From Thermoplasmata archaeon (GTDB taxonomy: Archaea; Thermoplasmatota; Thermoplasmata; Halarchaeoplasmatales; Halarchaeoplasmataceae): a stretch of 64,000 nucleotides of DNA. The notes under the pieces were generated by a model. It was not told where the DNA came from. It saw only the letters and a program-made list of their open reading frames with translations, and made no database searches. Positions within the stretch are counted from its first letter, which is position 1; each line of letters starts with the position of its first letter. The stretch covers positions 1 through 64,000 of the forward strand of contig PWHR01000038.1 in assembly GCA_003554965.1 (NCBI GenBank), in the 5' to 3' direction. The position numbers and the translations under genes were made by a program. Below, one piece after another: positions 25,007 through 33,847 of the stretch.

Positions 25007-25570
25007 ATGGACAGGAAACGAGTTGTGAAGGAAACTCTGCCGATGCTGTTCCTCTGCGTGCTTGCTGGCACACTAGCCGGTACAGTCCTGACCTTTATGG
25101 AAGAAGTTCTGGAAAATATAACCGGCCTGATCATCATAGTTCCTGCGATAATAGACATGCGAGGGAACATCTCCTCAGCGCTCGGATCCAGACTGGGATC
25201 TGCTTTTCATCTCGGGCTTTTACATCAAGGTCTGACTTCAAAGGTCGGTAAAGAGAACGTCAAAGGTTCTCTCGCTTTGAGTTTTTTTACTTCGGCTTTG
25301 TTCCCTTTCTTTTTGTTACTCATCAGCTTATTTTTACCCTTCCAGATCGGTCTTAATGATCTAGGTATAATATTTCTCATATCCGTGTTCACCGGTGTCA
25401 CCGCAGGATTCATGCTGATAATCCTTACTTTCTTAATAGTGGGAGCTTCGATGAAGTTTAATATAGATCCAGATAATGTGAGCGGGCCCTTACTAACTAC
25501 CGCCGGAGACGTATTAACTCTCGCGGTTATGTTCGGCTATGCAACATTGTTCTGGGGGGTGTTGTTTTGA
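25007..25570 (+). CDS. Half-size MgtE/SLC41-type permease A
   Basis: This is a membrane protein of about 188 residues with about five helices. It contains the MgtE/SLC41 signature IIDMRGNISSALGSRLGSAFHLG (here split as IIDMRGNISSALG and SRLGSAFHLG) and a second block near IDPDNVSGPLLTTAGD, which in MgtE lines the cation path. The start chosen is ATG 25007: a TATA box at 24980-24986 puts transcription start there, giving a leaderless message. Its stop overlaps the TTG of the next gene. Two halves probably pair to form one channel for Mg2+ or a related cation. Confidence 0.8.
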   Translation: MDRKRVVKETLPMLFLCVLAGTLAGTVLTFMEEVLENITGLIIIVPAIIDMRGNISSALGSRLGSAFHLGLLHQGLTSKVGKENVKGSLALSFFTSALFPFFLLLISLFLPFQIGLNDLGIIFLISVFTGVTAGFMLIILTFLIVGASMKFNIDPDNVSGPLLTTAGDVLTLAVMFGYATLFWGVLF

Positions 25571-26118
25571 GTTATAACTGGAAAGAGATATTCAGAGAGA
25601 GCGCTCCCCTTTTGGCTCTGATGGGTTTTATAGGGGTCGCAGGTGGATTCTTTTTAGAGGGGATAGAAGATGAACTCTTAGAGTTTACCGTGTTGTTGTT
25701 CCTAATACCGATCATCAACGACGTTGGAGGTAATCTTGGAGCAGTATTGGGAGCAAGGCTCTGTTCAGCACTGCATACCGGTAAGATACCTTCAGATTTC
25801 AAAGATAAAGAGTTCCAAGAAAATGTTTGGGTGATGATGGGGTTGGGGTTATTCGTTTTCTTCATCTTTGGATTGGGTATGGGCATCGTTTCGTTTCTCC
25901 CTTTCATTGAACTTACATTCACACAGATTTTCACCATCGTGATAGGCGCAGGATTTATCACTACCTTCTTGATATCATTGATAACCGCTTTGGTATCACT
26001 CTGGTCCTTCAAAAAAGGATTAGACCCAGATAATATAGTGATCCCCGTTGAAACCACTCTCTGCGATTTCATCGGGGTCGTCACTCTTGCTATGATGGTA
26101 ATATTGGTGGTGAGATAA
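25567..26118 (+). CDS. Half-size MgtE/SLC41-type permease B
   Basis: It is the second half-size permease, sharing the pattern IPIINDVGGNLGAVLGARL and LDPDNIVIPVETTLCD with the gene before it. The start is TTG overlapping the previous stop (TTGA), with GGGGTG just upstream. Each half aligns with one MgtE membrane domain, and the duplication with divergence suggests an obligate heterodimer. It lacks the cytoplasmic N and CBS sensor domains of bacterial MgtE; the next two genes may take the sensing role. Confidence 0.78.
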   Translation: MSYNWKEIFRESAPLLALMGFIGVAGGFFLEGIEDELLEFTVLLFLIPIINDVGGNLGAVLGARLCSALHTGKIPSDFKDKEFQENVWVMMGLGLFVFFIFGLGMGIVSFLPFIELTFTQIFTIVIGAGFITTFLISLITALVSLWSFKKGLDPDNIVIPVETTLCDFIGVVTLAMMVILVVR

Positions 26119-26119
26119 A

Positions 26120-26758
26120 TTGAAAAATGAAAAAAAAGAATTGGAGGAGGATCACGCGAAGCTAAATTACGAGGAAAAATCGGTGAGGGAACTGCTGACT
26201 TACATGAAGGACAATTCGGAACTGATTGCTGATCTTGCCTACGCAGCGATAGTATTCGAGAACGAAGAATTGGCCGAAGAAGTCCATCACCTCGAATCGG
26301 AGATGGACAAGATGATGTACCAGATAAGATTGAAATCGATGTTGGGAGCGAGGAAAAGAGATGATGCGGAGCAGCTTAGCGGTCTTCTTCAGGTGGCTTC
26401 TGCAGCGGAGCAGATTTCCGATGCCGCAGAAGATATGGTCGAACTATTGAATGAGGATGTGGATCTCACTCCTTTGCTACCCCATATACTAAGCGAGGCA
26501 GAAGAGAAGGTATATACTCTCAAGATCGAGGAATGTTCCGATCTTGTTGACAGAAAGTTGGGGGAGCTAAGACTAGAATCCGTAACTGGGGTAAAGGTTC
26601 TAGCGATAAGGCACGAGCGGAAATGGTTCTACGGTCCTGATGCAGACATGGAATTGAAAGGCAACGATATGCTGATCGTTAGAGCTACAGAACGCGGCTA
26701 CCGGAAGGTACACCCCGTAGCTCACTGCAAAAAATCTTGGAAGGAGGTGGAAAAATGA
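26120..26758 (+). CDS. PhoU and TrkA_C domain protein 1
   Basis: The N-terminal 120 residues are helical and resemble PhoU (LTYMKDNSELIADLAYAAIVFENEELAEEV). The C-terminal 80 residues are a TrkA_C/RCK_C domain (GVKVLAIRHERKWFYGPDADMELKGNDMLIVRA), which in transporters binds a ligand or ion. The start is TTG at 26120 one base after the previous stop. It is probably a soluble regulatory subunit of the two half permeases upstream. Confidence 0.8.
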   Translation: MKNEKKELEEDHAKLNYEEKSVRELLTYMKDNSELIADLAYAAIVFENEELAEEVHHLESEMDKMMYQIRLKSMLGARKRDDAEQLSGLLQVASAAEQISDAAEDMVELLNEDVDLTPLLPHILSEAEEKVYTLKIEECSDLVDRKLGELRLESVTGVKVLAIRHERKWFYGPDADMELKGNDMLIVRATERGYRKVHPVAHCKKSWKEVEK

Positions 26759-27312
26759 AAGAAGCTGAAGAAGAACTCCTTGAGATGAAAGACACCTCAG
26801 AATTGATGCTCGGTCTCGCTTATTCCTCACTTCTATACCAGAACAAAGCTATAGCCAAGGAAGTCTTCAAGCTTGAAAATAAAGTGGATCAGCTCCATGG
26901 TTCGATCATCTCGAAGATCTTGGAAAACGAGATAGATATCGATCCCGATAGAAAACTCATATTCTTCAAAATGGCAGACTCTATAGAAAGGTTCGCTGAC
27001 GCAGCTTTAGACATCGCTGATGTAGTTTTAAGAGATATCGAACTACATCCAGTCATAAAACAGAGTCTTCAAGAATCTGATGAATTCATGGTAAGAAAGC
27101 AGATAAAGAAAGGATCATATCTCGATGGGAAAACCCTAGAAGAATCGAAGATGGGGACCAAGATAGGGATGAAAGTGATCGCGGTTAGAAGAGGAAAGAA
27201 CTGGGCTTATGGGCCCGATAAAACATTGGAGCTAAAAGGAGGAGACGTCATATTTGCTAGTGGCCCGCGGGATAGCGAGAAGCATTTGAACAAATGGATA
27301 AAAAAGAGATGA
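26755..27312 (+). CDS. PhoU and TrkA_C domain protein 2
   Basis: It is a paralogue of the preceding gene with the same order of domains: PhoU-like helices (DTSELMLGLAYSSLLYQNKAIAKEV) and TrkA_C (GMKVIAVRRGKNWAYGPDKTLELKGGDVIFASG). The ATG at 26755 overlaps the previous stop (ATGA) and has GGAGGTG at 26741-26747, which excludes the longer open frame. Two sensors for two permease halves suggests a symmetric two-plus-two complex. Confidence 0.82.
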   Translation: MKEAEEELLEMKDTSELMLGLAYSSLLYQNKAIAKEVFKLENKVDQLHGSIISKILENEIDIDPDRKLIFFKMADSIERFADAALDIADVVLRDIELHPVIKQSLQESDEFMVRKQIKKGSYLDGKTLEESKMGTKIGMKVIAVRRGKNWAYGPDKTLELKGGDVIFASGPRDSEKHLNKWIKKR

Positions 27313-27326
27313 AATTTCGAGGTATC

Positions 27327-27989
27327 TTATAAACCGCTTTCTAGATCTTTTATTACTTCTTTTTTGTCCTCTGTCTTGACCACACCAGAAGCGAGAAGGA
27401 CTCCTTCCGTCCCCAACTCGATCGCCGCTTTTACGTCCTCACTATCTTTTACTCCGGCCCCACATAGAACTCCCACATCGGGATCGATTTTTTCAACTCT
27501 TTTTACGGCTTCTTCAACCAGTTCTGGTTTTGCCGTGGAAACGGAGATGTCTCCACCTATGAGTTCTGGTGGTTCGTAAGCTACGAAATCAGGTCCTAGT
27601 GCAGCGGCTGATCCCGCTACTAAAGGATTGTTGGCGCAGATTATCGTGACCATATCTTTCTCTTTGCAGCGGCCCACCACCTTCTCTATCGAGGAAAGCT
27701 TCAATCTCTTCTCCGAGTGATTGATGAGTGTACCCTCAGCCCCAGAATCCTTCATAGTTTCTAATAGTAGATCTCCTGTATTGCTACCGGGATCTATCGG
27801 ATCGATATGTTGGGATAATATAGGCACATTTGTATTCTCTGACAGCATCCTCATATCATTCGGCTGCGGACACACAGCCCAATTCTTTTCGCTTGTTTTT
27901 TCGATGGTTTTTGTCAATTTTAAAGCATCTTTTCCGATCGATTGGCTGTAGGTCTTATAATTCACGATTATAATAGGCGATTCTAACAT
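27327..27989 (-). CDS. tpiA: Triosephosphate isomerase (archaeal type)
   Basis: At 220 residues it is the short archaeal form. IIIVNYKTY has the substrate-binding Asn and Lys, LINHSEKR the catalytic His, and VAYEPPELIGG the catalytic Glu with the start of the mobile loop. VLCGAGVKDSEDVKAA and GVLLASGVV form the phosphate site. It interconverts glyceraldehyde 3-phosphate and dihydroxyacetone phosphate in glycolysis and gluconeogenesis. It is convergent with the transport operon, 14 bases away. Confidence 0.96.
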   Translation of the reverse strand: MLESPIIIVNYKTYSQSIGKDALKLTKTIEKTSEKNWAVCPQPNDMRMLSENTNVPILSQHIDPIDPGSNTGDLLLETMKDSGAEGTLINHSEKRLKLSSIEKVVGRCKEKDMVTIICANNPLVAGSAAALGPDFVAYEPPELIGGDISVSTAKPELVEEAVKRVEKIDPDVGVLCGAGVKDSEDVKAAIELGTEGVLLASGVVKTEDKKEVIKDLESGL

Positions 27990-28120
27990 AGCTATCGTAG
28001 CAGCAAATCCTCGAACCTATAATAAACATTATGGGAAAAAGACCGAACTTACGTTCTAAAACCCTACTCTATCGGACAAAACTTAAATTACAACCTTTAT
28101 AATACCCTTACAGAAGGGAA

Positions 28121-29767
28121 ATGAAAAGGACCAAGAAGATCAAAAGGATGAGGGAATTGGCAAATATTCTTCTTGAACATGGTCTTGTCGATTTTATCAG
28201 AGAATTAGGTTTGATGAGTTTCATCTCAAAAGAAAAGATGGGGAGCAGACTAGAGAAGACGATGGGAGATATAAAAGCTCATGAACTTCGTTCCCTGTTC
28301 GAAGATCTAGGTCCAGCGTTCATCAAGTTGGGTCAGTTTTTAGGGAACAGACCGGATCTTGTTCCGCCACATTTTGCCAAAGAGCTGCAGAAACTTCATG
28401 ACGAGGCAGCTCCATTTTCTCCAGATAAGGCGAAAGAGATTATCGAAGAGGAATTGGGAGAAAATATAGAGAACATATTCGACGAATTCTACAATGAACC
28501 ACTTGCTTCAGCTTCTATAGGTCAAGTCCATGAGGGAAAACTGAAAAACGGTGAGGAGGTAGTGATAAAAGTACAGCGCCCCGATATCAGAGAAAAAGTT
28601 CAGGCCGATCTAGAACTTATCGAGAGATTCACTAAGATGTTAGAGGACATCTATCCTGAAAGTGAATTATATCAACCGCACGAAGTCACTAAAGAGTTCA
28701 AAAAGATGCTTGAAAAGGAACTCGATTATACTGTCGAGGCAAGGAATGCACAGAGGTTCTACAACTCTTTTGAAGATGATCCCACTATACAGATACCTAA
28801 AGTTCACTGGGAACATCTTACAAAAAAGGTTCTCATACTAGAAAATGTGGAAGGAGTGAGTATGAGGACCCTGATGGATGTGGATTATCCTGAAGAATTT
28901 AAAAAGGACATAGCCAAAAGATTGGCCCAGAATATGATGAGACAGTTCTTCTTACACGGCATCTTTCATGCGGATCCATCTCCCGGTAATATCCATTTCA
29001 GGGAAGAGGAAGATGGGGCAGTTATAGTCTTACTGGATTTTGGAGCCATCGGCATGTTCACCGACGAGATGAGGAACAAACTCATCGATATCTTCATCGC
29101 CATGGTTGAGGAGGATATGGAGAAGGTCAAGGACATGCTTTTGGACATAGGAGAGGTCCGAGGTGAGTACGATGAAGACGAGCTGATATGGGATATAGAA
29201 AATGTTTTACATCTTTATAAAAATAAACCCGATCTCATGCTTAAAGAGGGTCTTGAAAACGAGATAATGGATATCGCAAGAACCCACAACATAACTTTGC
29301 CGGTGGATTTTCTTCTGATGGAAAGGGCGTTGATGGAGATAGAAGGGATATGTACTACTTTGGACGAAAACTTTGACTTTTTTGAAGCCGCTATCCCCGT
29401 GATGGAGGAGATCTTGAAAGAAAGATATAACCCAAAAAAGCAGCTCATGGAGGGCTTTCACACGATCAAAAATTATAAGGAATTTTTCACTAATTTTCCA
29501 GATAGAGCCAGCAGTGTTCTAGACAATCTTGAAAAAGGTGAACTCAAGATAGAGATCGAGCACGTCGGATTGAAGGATATGGAGCAGCGGTTAGATACCA
29601 TCTCAAACAGATTGAGCTTCACGATAATCGCAGCAGCTATAATTGTGGGTTCGGCACTGGTCGTAGCATATGGGGAAGCCGAATTTTTTGGACCTTATAT
29701 ATTTTTAGTCTCTGTTTTCATAGGTCTGTGGGTTCTATACACCATGATCAGAAGAGGAGAGTTTTGA
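28121..29767 (+). CDS. ABC1/UbiB-family atypical kinase, membrane-anchored
   Basis: The 548-residue protein has the UbiB family blocks: LGPAFIKLGQFLGNRPDLVP (the KxGQ motif), PLASASIGQVHEGKLKNGEEV (Ala-rich loop), VIKVQRPDI (ATP-binding Lys), HADPSPGNIHF (catalytic loop) and LLDFGAIGMF (DFG). Two membrane helices end the chain (LSFTIIAAAIIVGSALVVAYG and FFGPYIFLVSVFIGLWVLY). The family assists synthesis or handling of isoprenoid quinones and lipids; the archaeal role is not known. The start has AGAAGGGAA before it. Confidence 0.9.
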   Translation: MKRTKKIKRMRELANILLEHGLVDFIRELGLMSFISKEKMGSRLEKTMGDIKAHELRSLFEDLGPAFIKLGQFLGNRPDLVPPHFAKELQKLHDEAAPFSPDKAKEIIEEELGENIENIFDEFYNEPLASASIGQVHEGKLKNGEEVVIKVQRPDIREKVQADLELIERFTKMLEDIYPESELYQPHEVTKEFKKMLEKELDYTVEARNAQRFYNSFEDDPTIQIPKVHWEHLTKKVLILENVEGVSMRTLMDVDYPEEFKKDIAKRLAQNMMRQFFLHGIFHADPSPGNIHFREEEDGAVIVLLDFGAIGMFTDEMRNKLIDIFIAMVEEDMEKVKDMLLDIGEVRGEYDEDELIWDIENVLHLYKNKPDLMLKEGLENEIMDIARTHNITLPVDFLLMERALMEIEGICTTLDENFDFFEAAIPVMEEILKERYNPKKQLMEGFHTIKNYKEFFTNFPDRASSVLDNLEKGELKIEIEHVGLKDMEQRLDTISNRLSFTIIAAAIIVGSALVVAYGEAEFFGPYIFLVSVFIGLWVLYTMIRRGEF

Positions 29768-29944
29768 TATCAATTGAAGACTTCGTCTACCTCTCTCTAT
29801 AGTTGATATATCTGAGATTTAGAGAATGTATCCTGACTCACGATTATCATCGATATGGATCTTCCGATTTTTACTTGATCTTCTCATTCATACTAGATGC
29901 TTCCGTTTCGCTTCTTTTAGGGCTTTCTTCGGGGGTAGCTGAAA

Positions 29945-31408
29945 CTATCCTTCTTGTTCAACATCGGTATCTTCAAGATGATACATAAACTCTCTCACCT
30001 GTTCAAGGGCTTTGACAAACTCCTTTTTCTTTATCAGAAGATTCGCCTGTTTTAGGTGGCTAACAGGCTTGGAGATATCCTCTCCTCTTTTTTTTGCTCT
30101 CTCCAAAGTTTTCATCCCCTTTCTCATCGTTTTCTGAAGTTCTTTAAGTACATGCCGCATCAGATTTTTTTTCGCTTTTTTGAGATATCTTTTACTATCT
30201 GCTTTGTCAGAAGATGCATGAGCTTCTTTTGCCTTATCTATGAAATTTTCAGCTTTCACACATTCAATGCCTATACTTTCAGCTAAATTTTTTATCCTGA
30301 TTATCTCATCCACTCTCATGCCGTCAACTTTCAATCCTGTTTTTTCTGTATTTTCTTTACACTCAAGGATCAGCTCGTAGGCACGCTTAAAATCTTTATT
30401 TCCTTTTGCCTTCTCAGCTTTTTCCATAATCTCAACTAACTCTTTACTTTTTTTATCGCTCAAAACAGATTCTATCTCTCCTTTCACTTCTTCTAGTTTT
30501 TTATCGAGCTCCTCGTTCAATATCTCTGAAGACCGTTCCCGAGCCAACTCTAACTTATCGAGCACTTCCTGAACATCTCCTTCTCTTGATAATTCCAATG
30601 CGGTGGAGATAGTTCCTCTGATCTGTCTAAAGGGGATGCCTATCTGTTTGCCGACCTCTAATATTTTATTTAGATCTTTTATCGCTCGATAGATCCTTTC
30701 TTTCAGACCTTTTTCCTCTCCTCTTTGTATATTTTTTGCAATCTTCATACCTTCTTTTAAAGTAGAAACGGCTTCTTCGATAGGTCCTTTCTTTATCGCT
30801 CTTTTAGCCTCTTCTTCCTTTTTCACGATCTGACTTGCGTCGATACCTTCCTTTTTCATGTTCTCTATATTTTTCCTAACTTCTTCAAGCTCTTCACTAA
30901 ATCTTTCCATATCTTCCCCGAATTCGATCGCTTCCTGGGCTTTTTCTATCGCATCGCTGTATCTGTTTGAATCGGCTAAATCCTCAGCTTCATCTATCAA
31001 AGATTCAAAACGATCCGTTGGGAGAGGTCGACTAGTGAAATCGGTCAATTTCTCACTAGCTTCATCTATTGATCTTCTAACCTCTTTTTCCAGTCCTTCA
31101 TCTATTTCATCCGTTTCTGTATCTTCTTCAAAAAGAACTCCACAGTTCGGGCAGCGAACTGCATCCTGATCGACCTTGCTTTCACAGGCTGAACACTGAA
31201 ATATTACTTCGTCTTCAATTGATTTTTCTTCTGATTCCTCTTTCTCTGGCTCTTCTTCGATCATCCCAGAGACATCATCGCTTTCGTCTGTTTCAGGTAG
31301 TTCCTCTATCTTTTCAGTCTTTTCTTCTAGTGTTCCGTCATCCTCTAGCTCTAATTCCTCTTCTAACTGTTCCATGGTATCATCGAGAGATTCATCATCT
31401 ATTCCCAA
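29945..31408 (-). CDS. Zinc-ribbon protein with long helical repeats
   Basis: An acidic, low-complexity N-terminus is followed by a zinc ribbon (FQCSACESK then VRCPNCGVLF). About 330 residues of charged helical repeats come next (for example DSNRYSDAIEKAQEAIEFGED and KKGPIEEAVSTLKEGMKIAK), probably helical hairpins or coiled coils. The only start in this frame is TTG at 31408, directly after an in-frame TAA, without a ribosome site. The open frame before that TAA codes for another zinc ribbon, so the two were probably one gene. Function unknown; such proteins may be scaffolds. Confidence 0.65.
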   Translation of the reverse strand: MGIDDESLDDTMEQLEEELELEDDGTLEEKTEKIEELPETDESDDVSGMIEEEPEKEESEEKSIEDEVIFQCSACESKVDQDAVRCPNCGVLFEEDTETDEIDEGLEKEVRRSIDEASEKLTDFTSRPLPTDRFESLIDEAEDLADSNRYSDAIEKAQEAIEFGEDMERFSEELEEVRKNIENMKKEGIDASQIVKKEEEAKRAIKKGPIEEAVSTLKEGMKIAKNIQRGEEKGLKERIYRAIKDLNKILEVGKQIGIPFRQIRGTISTALELSREGDVQEVLDKLELARERSSEILNEELDKKLEEVKGEIESVLSDKKSKELVEIMEKAEKAKGNKDFKRAYELILECKENTEKTGLKVDGMRVDEIIRIKNLAESIGIECVKAENFIDKAKEAHASSDKADSKRYLKKAKKNLMRHVLKELQKTMRKGMKTLERAKKRGEDISKPVSHLKQANLLIKKKEFVKALEQVREFMYHLEDTDVEQEG

Positions 31409-31648
31409 TTATTCATCTATATCCAAAAATTCATCCTCTAAGATCTCATCCTCATCTATGTCTATTTTCTCTTCAAACCCTTCTATCAATTCCTCCAATT
31501 CTTCATCATTTTTATCCTCAAGCTCCTCGTCCACATCCATAGATCCCCTTTTCAGTCCACACTCTAGACATTCCTCATCGTCTTCAAAAACCTTCGAATC
31601 ACATACCGGACATCTGATTTCTGAGTCTCGAGACAGAGAGTTGCACCT
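31409..31648 (-). pseudogene. Upstream zinc-ribbon segment ended by in-frame TAA
   Basis: Open from 31648 to the TAA at 31409-31411, the frame reads DSEIRCPVCDSK then EECLECGLKRG, a complete zinc ribbon, followed by an acidic tail like that of the next protein. There is a GAGGTG but no ATG, GTG or TTG in the right place; a CTG at 31636 lies at suitable spacing. The frame is the same as in the 487-residue protein downstream. It may be the start of a single gene with a nonsense change, or a separate short gene using an unusual start. Confidence 0.5.
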
Positions 31649-31812
31649 CTAACCTGTGATGATTAGGATAAAAGGTATTCATATAACTTTCCATCGTAAT
31701 CAAAATGTGATTCGAAGCACACTTAACTTTGAATGTTTGCTAAGTATGTTTACAAAGGATATAAGTAAGGTCTCTAAAACTAGTATATTAAAACAGAGAA
31801 AGAGGTGTTATG

Positions 31813-32952
31813 ATGAATTATAGAAACTTCGGCGAGATCGATTGGAAACCTTCTGCACTGGGTTTTGGAGCGATGAGACTTCCTTATAGAGGTGAAGATA
31901 GAGGAGAGATCAAGGAGGAGGAGTCCATAGAGATGATAAGAGCCTCAGTGGAAAAGGGTGTGAACTACATAGATACGGCATGGCCGTATCATGATGGAGA
32001 AAGTGAGGAACTAGTTGGTAAAGCGTTGAAGGATGGTTTTCGAGAAAAGGTGAAAGTCGCCACCAAGCTTCCTTCTTGGGAGATAGAGGATTCCGAAGAC
32101 CCAGACAAATATTTAGAGCAGCAGTTAGATAGGTTGGACATGGATAAGATCGATTTTTATCTCCTCCATGGGCTCAATGAAAAGCGTTGGGAAGAGTACA
32201 TGGCCTTAGATATAGACATATTCGATTGGATGAAAGAAAAGAGAGAGGAGGGCAAGATCGATTATCTAGGCTTCTCATTTCACGACGATCTTGAAACCTT
32301 CAAAGATATAATCGATTCCTGTGATTGGGATTTCTGTCAGATCCAGTACAATTATCTAGACCAGCGATTTCAAGCCGGCAAAGAGGGATTAAAATACGCA
32401 CACTCCAAAGATATCGGCGTGATCATAATGGAACCACTCAGAGGTGGTAAATTAGCTAAGGAACCTCCGGCACTTATAAAGGAGGTATGGGAACAATCAG
32501 ATCGAGAATGGACTCCAGTCGAATGGGCGCTTAAATGGTTATGGGATCAACCAGAAGTCTCTCTGGTTTTGAGTGGGATGAGCGATCTAGAACAGGTGAT
32601 GGAGAACGTCAGATATGCTTCTGAATCTAAACCGAATATGTTATCAGAAATGGATAGAAAAACAGTAGACAAAGCAGCTAGAAGATACAAAGAGCTTTCT
32701 CCCGTCGACTGCACTGGATGTGATTATTGTTTACCCTGCCCTAACGGTGTTTCGATATCTAGGAATTTCCGAATGTACAACCAGGCTAAGATATATGAGG
32801 AATATGAAAAGTATAAAAATATGTGGGATGAAAAGATGAAAGACGAGTCCAAAGCCACCAACTGTGTGGAGTGTAAGGAATGTGAGGAAGCCTGTCCTCA
32901 AAATCTTCAGATAACCACATTTCTTAAAGAGATAGGAGAATACTTCGAATAA
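31813..32952 (+). CDS. Aldo/keto reductase with C-terminal 4Fe-4S motifs
   Basis: The TIM-barrel part has the aldo/keto reductase residues: GFGAMRLP, YIDTAWPYHDGESEELVGKAL with catalytic Asp and Tyr, VATKLP (Lys) and FYLLHGL (His). After residue 295 come CTGCDYCLPCPNGVSI and CVECKECEEACP, ferredoxin-like cysteines. Such fused enzymes are common in anaerobes; the substrate is unknown. GAGGTG sits five bases before ATG 31813, better spaced than for 31810. A TATA-like box lies upstream in the AT-rich gap. Confidence 0.9.
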   Translation: MNYRNFGEIDWKPSALGFGAMRLPYRGEDRGEIKEEESIEMIRASVEKGVNYIDTAWPYHDGESEELVGKALKDGFREKVKVATKLPSWEIEDSEDPDKYLEQQLDRLDMDKIDFYLLHGLNEKRWEEYMALDIDIFDWMKEKREEGKIDYLGFSFHDDLETFKDIIDSCDWDFCQIQYNYLDQRFQAGKEGLKYAHSKDIGVIIMEPLRGGKLAKEPPALIKEVWEQSDREWTPVEWALKWLWDQPEVSLVLSGMSDLEQVMENVRYASESKPNMLSEMDRKTVDKAARRYKELSPVDCTGCDYCLPCPNGVSISRNFRMYNQAKIYEEYEKYKNMWDEKMKDESKATNCVECKECEEACPQNLQITTFLKEIGEYFE

Positions 32953-33050
32953 AGGAGATCAAGACTAGTTATATTTTGAGCTGGAAAACTTGAAAAAACT
33001 TTTTCAAAAATCTTTGATAAGATTAATTAACCACCTTAAATCTTACATAA

Positions 33051-33542
33051 ATGATGAAAAAAATCCTCTCGATAATAACAGTTCTACTTATAGTGACCTT
33101 ACTTTTGGGTTGTTTAGACGCACCTAGTGTTCCTGGATTTGATTATCCTGATGTGATAGTCTATCATCCTGAAGATAGTGAGGACGAAACTATAATAAAT
33201 CTAAGGGCGATGGAACTGGTGATGTTCGAAAACGTCGTGATTTATATAAATAGCACAGAAAATGATGAGACGAGAAGGGTGGAGAGGAATGATACGTTTG
33301 GTCCTGAGGTCAGCACTACTCATTCTCATTTCGAGTTGGATATTTTCGTCCGCCAGGAGGAAGAAAGATACAATTTCAATGCTACTTTTGAGCTGTACCC
33401 TGAGGAAAATGTCCCAGAGGAATATCAGGATGAAGAATTGGTATACAGGATAACATTTTATGATGGGGAGGAAGATTATATAACTAGAGACGATTTACCA
33501 TTTACTGAAACTTTGAATCGGATCGAAGAGGATGATAATTGA
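33051..33542 (+). CDS. Predicted lipoprotein
   Basis: The first 22 residues are a signal peptide with a lipobox (VTLLLGC), so the mature protein should be lipid-anchored outside the cell. The remainder is acidic and beta-rich (FELDIFVRQEEERYNFNATFELYPEE) with several N-glycosylation sequons. I do not recognise the domain. The stop overlaps the start of the next membrane protein (TGATG), so the two are probably co-translated. Confidence 0.7.
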   Translation: MMKKILSIITVLLIVTLLLGCLDAPSVPGFDYPDVIVYHPEDSEDETIINLRAMELVMFENVVIYINSTENDETRRVERNDTFGPEVSTTHSHFELDIFVRQEEERYNFNATFELYPEENVPEEYQDEELVYRITFYDGEEDYITRDDLPFTETLNRIEEDDN

Positions 33543-33847
33543 TGAAAAGACCCCCTCTCTCCTTGACTTTGATCAGTATCACCGTTTTAGTGGTGGGTAT
33601 TTTAGCTATTGCCTTCGCAACTGGATGGATTCCCTTAGCGGATATAAGAGGACATTTTGCAACATTCGTATTTTTATTGGTATTTATATCCATATTGGCT
33701 ATAATAGGGGCTATATTTGTCGGGATGTTCATATCGCATCGTATCTTTTCAGATAGTGGATTTACCACTTTTGAAGAGGAGATGCTACAGATGAGAAAAG
33801 ATGTCCAGGATATCAAAGAAAGATTGGAAGAAGAGGAAGAAGAATAA
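33542..33847 (+). CDS. Small membrane protein with coiled-coil tail
   Basis: This protein of about 101 residues has two membrane helices (LTLISITVLVVGILAIAFATG and FATFVFLLVFISILAIIGAIF) and a charged C-terminal coiled coil (EEEMLQMRKDVQDIKERLEEE). The ATG at 33542 overlaps the stop of the lipoprotein gene. It probably works with that protein at the membrane. Function unknown. Confidence 0.65.
   Translation: MKRPPLSLTLISITVLVVGILAIAFATGWIPLADIRGHFATFVFLLVFISILAIIGAIFVGMFISHRIFSDSGFTTFEEEMLQMRKDVQDIKERLEEEEEE

Noticed and set aside
29768..29944. Possible small gene or RNA between the UbiB-type gene and the zinc-ribbon gene
   Set aside because: No start signal, stem-loop or conserved motif could be found.
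31409..31411. Recoding of TAA as an amino acid
   Set aside because: UAA is not known to encode selenocysteine or pyrrolysine in archaea; a nonsense change or separate gene is simpler.
31374..31652. Ser-rich open frames on the plus strand
   Set aside because: They are the complement of the acidic zinc-ribbon protein region, where Glu and Asp codons read as Ser and Phe.
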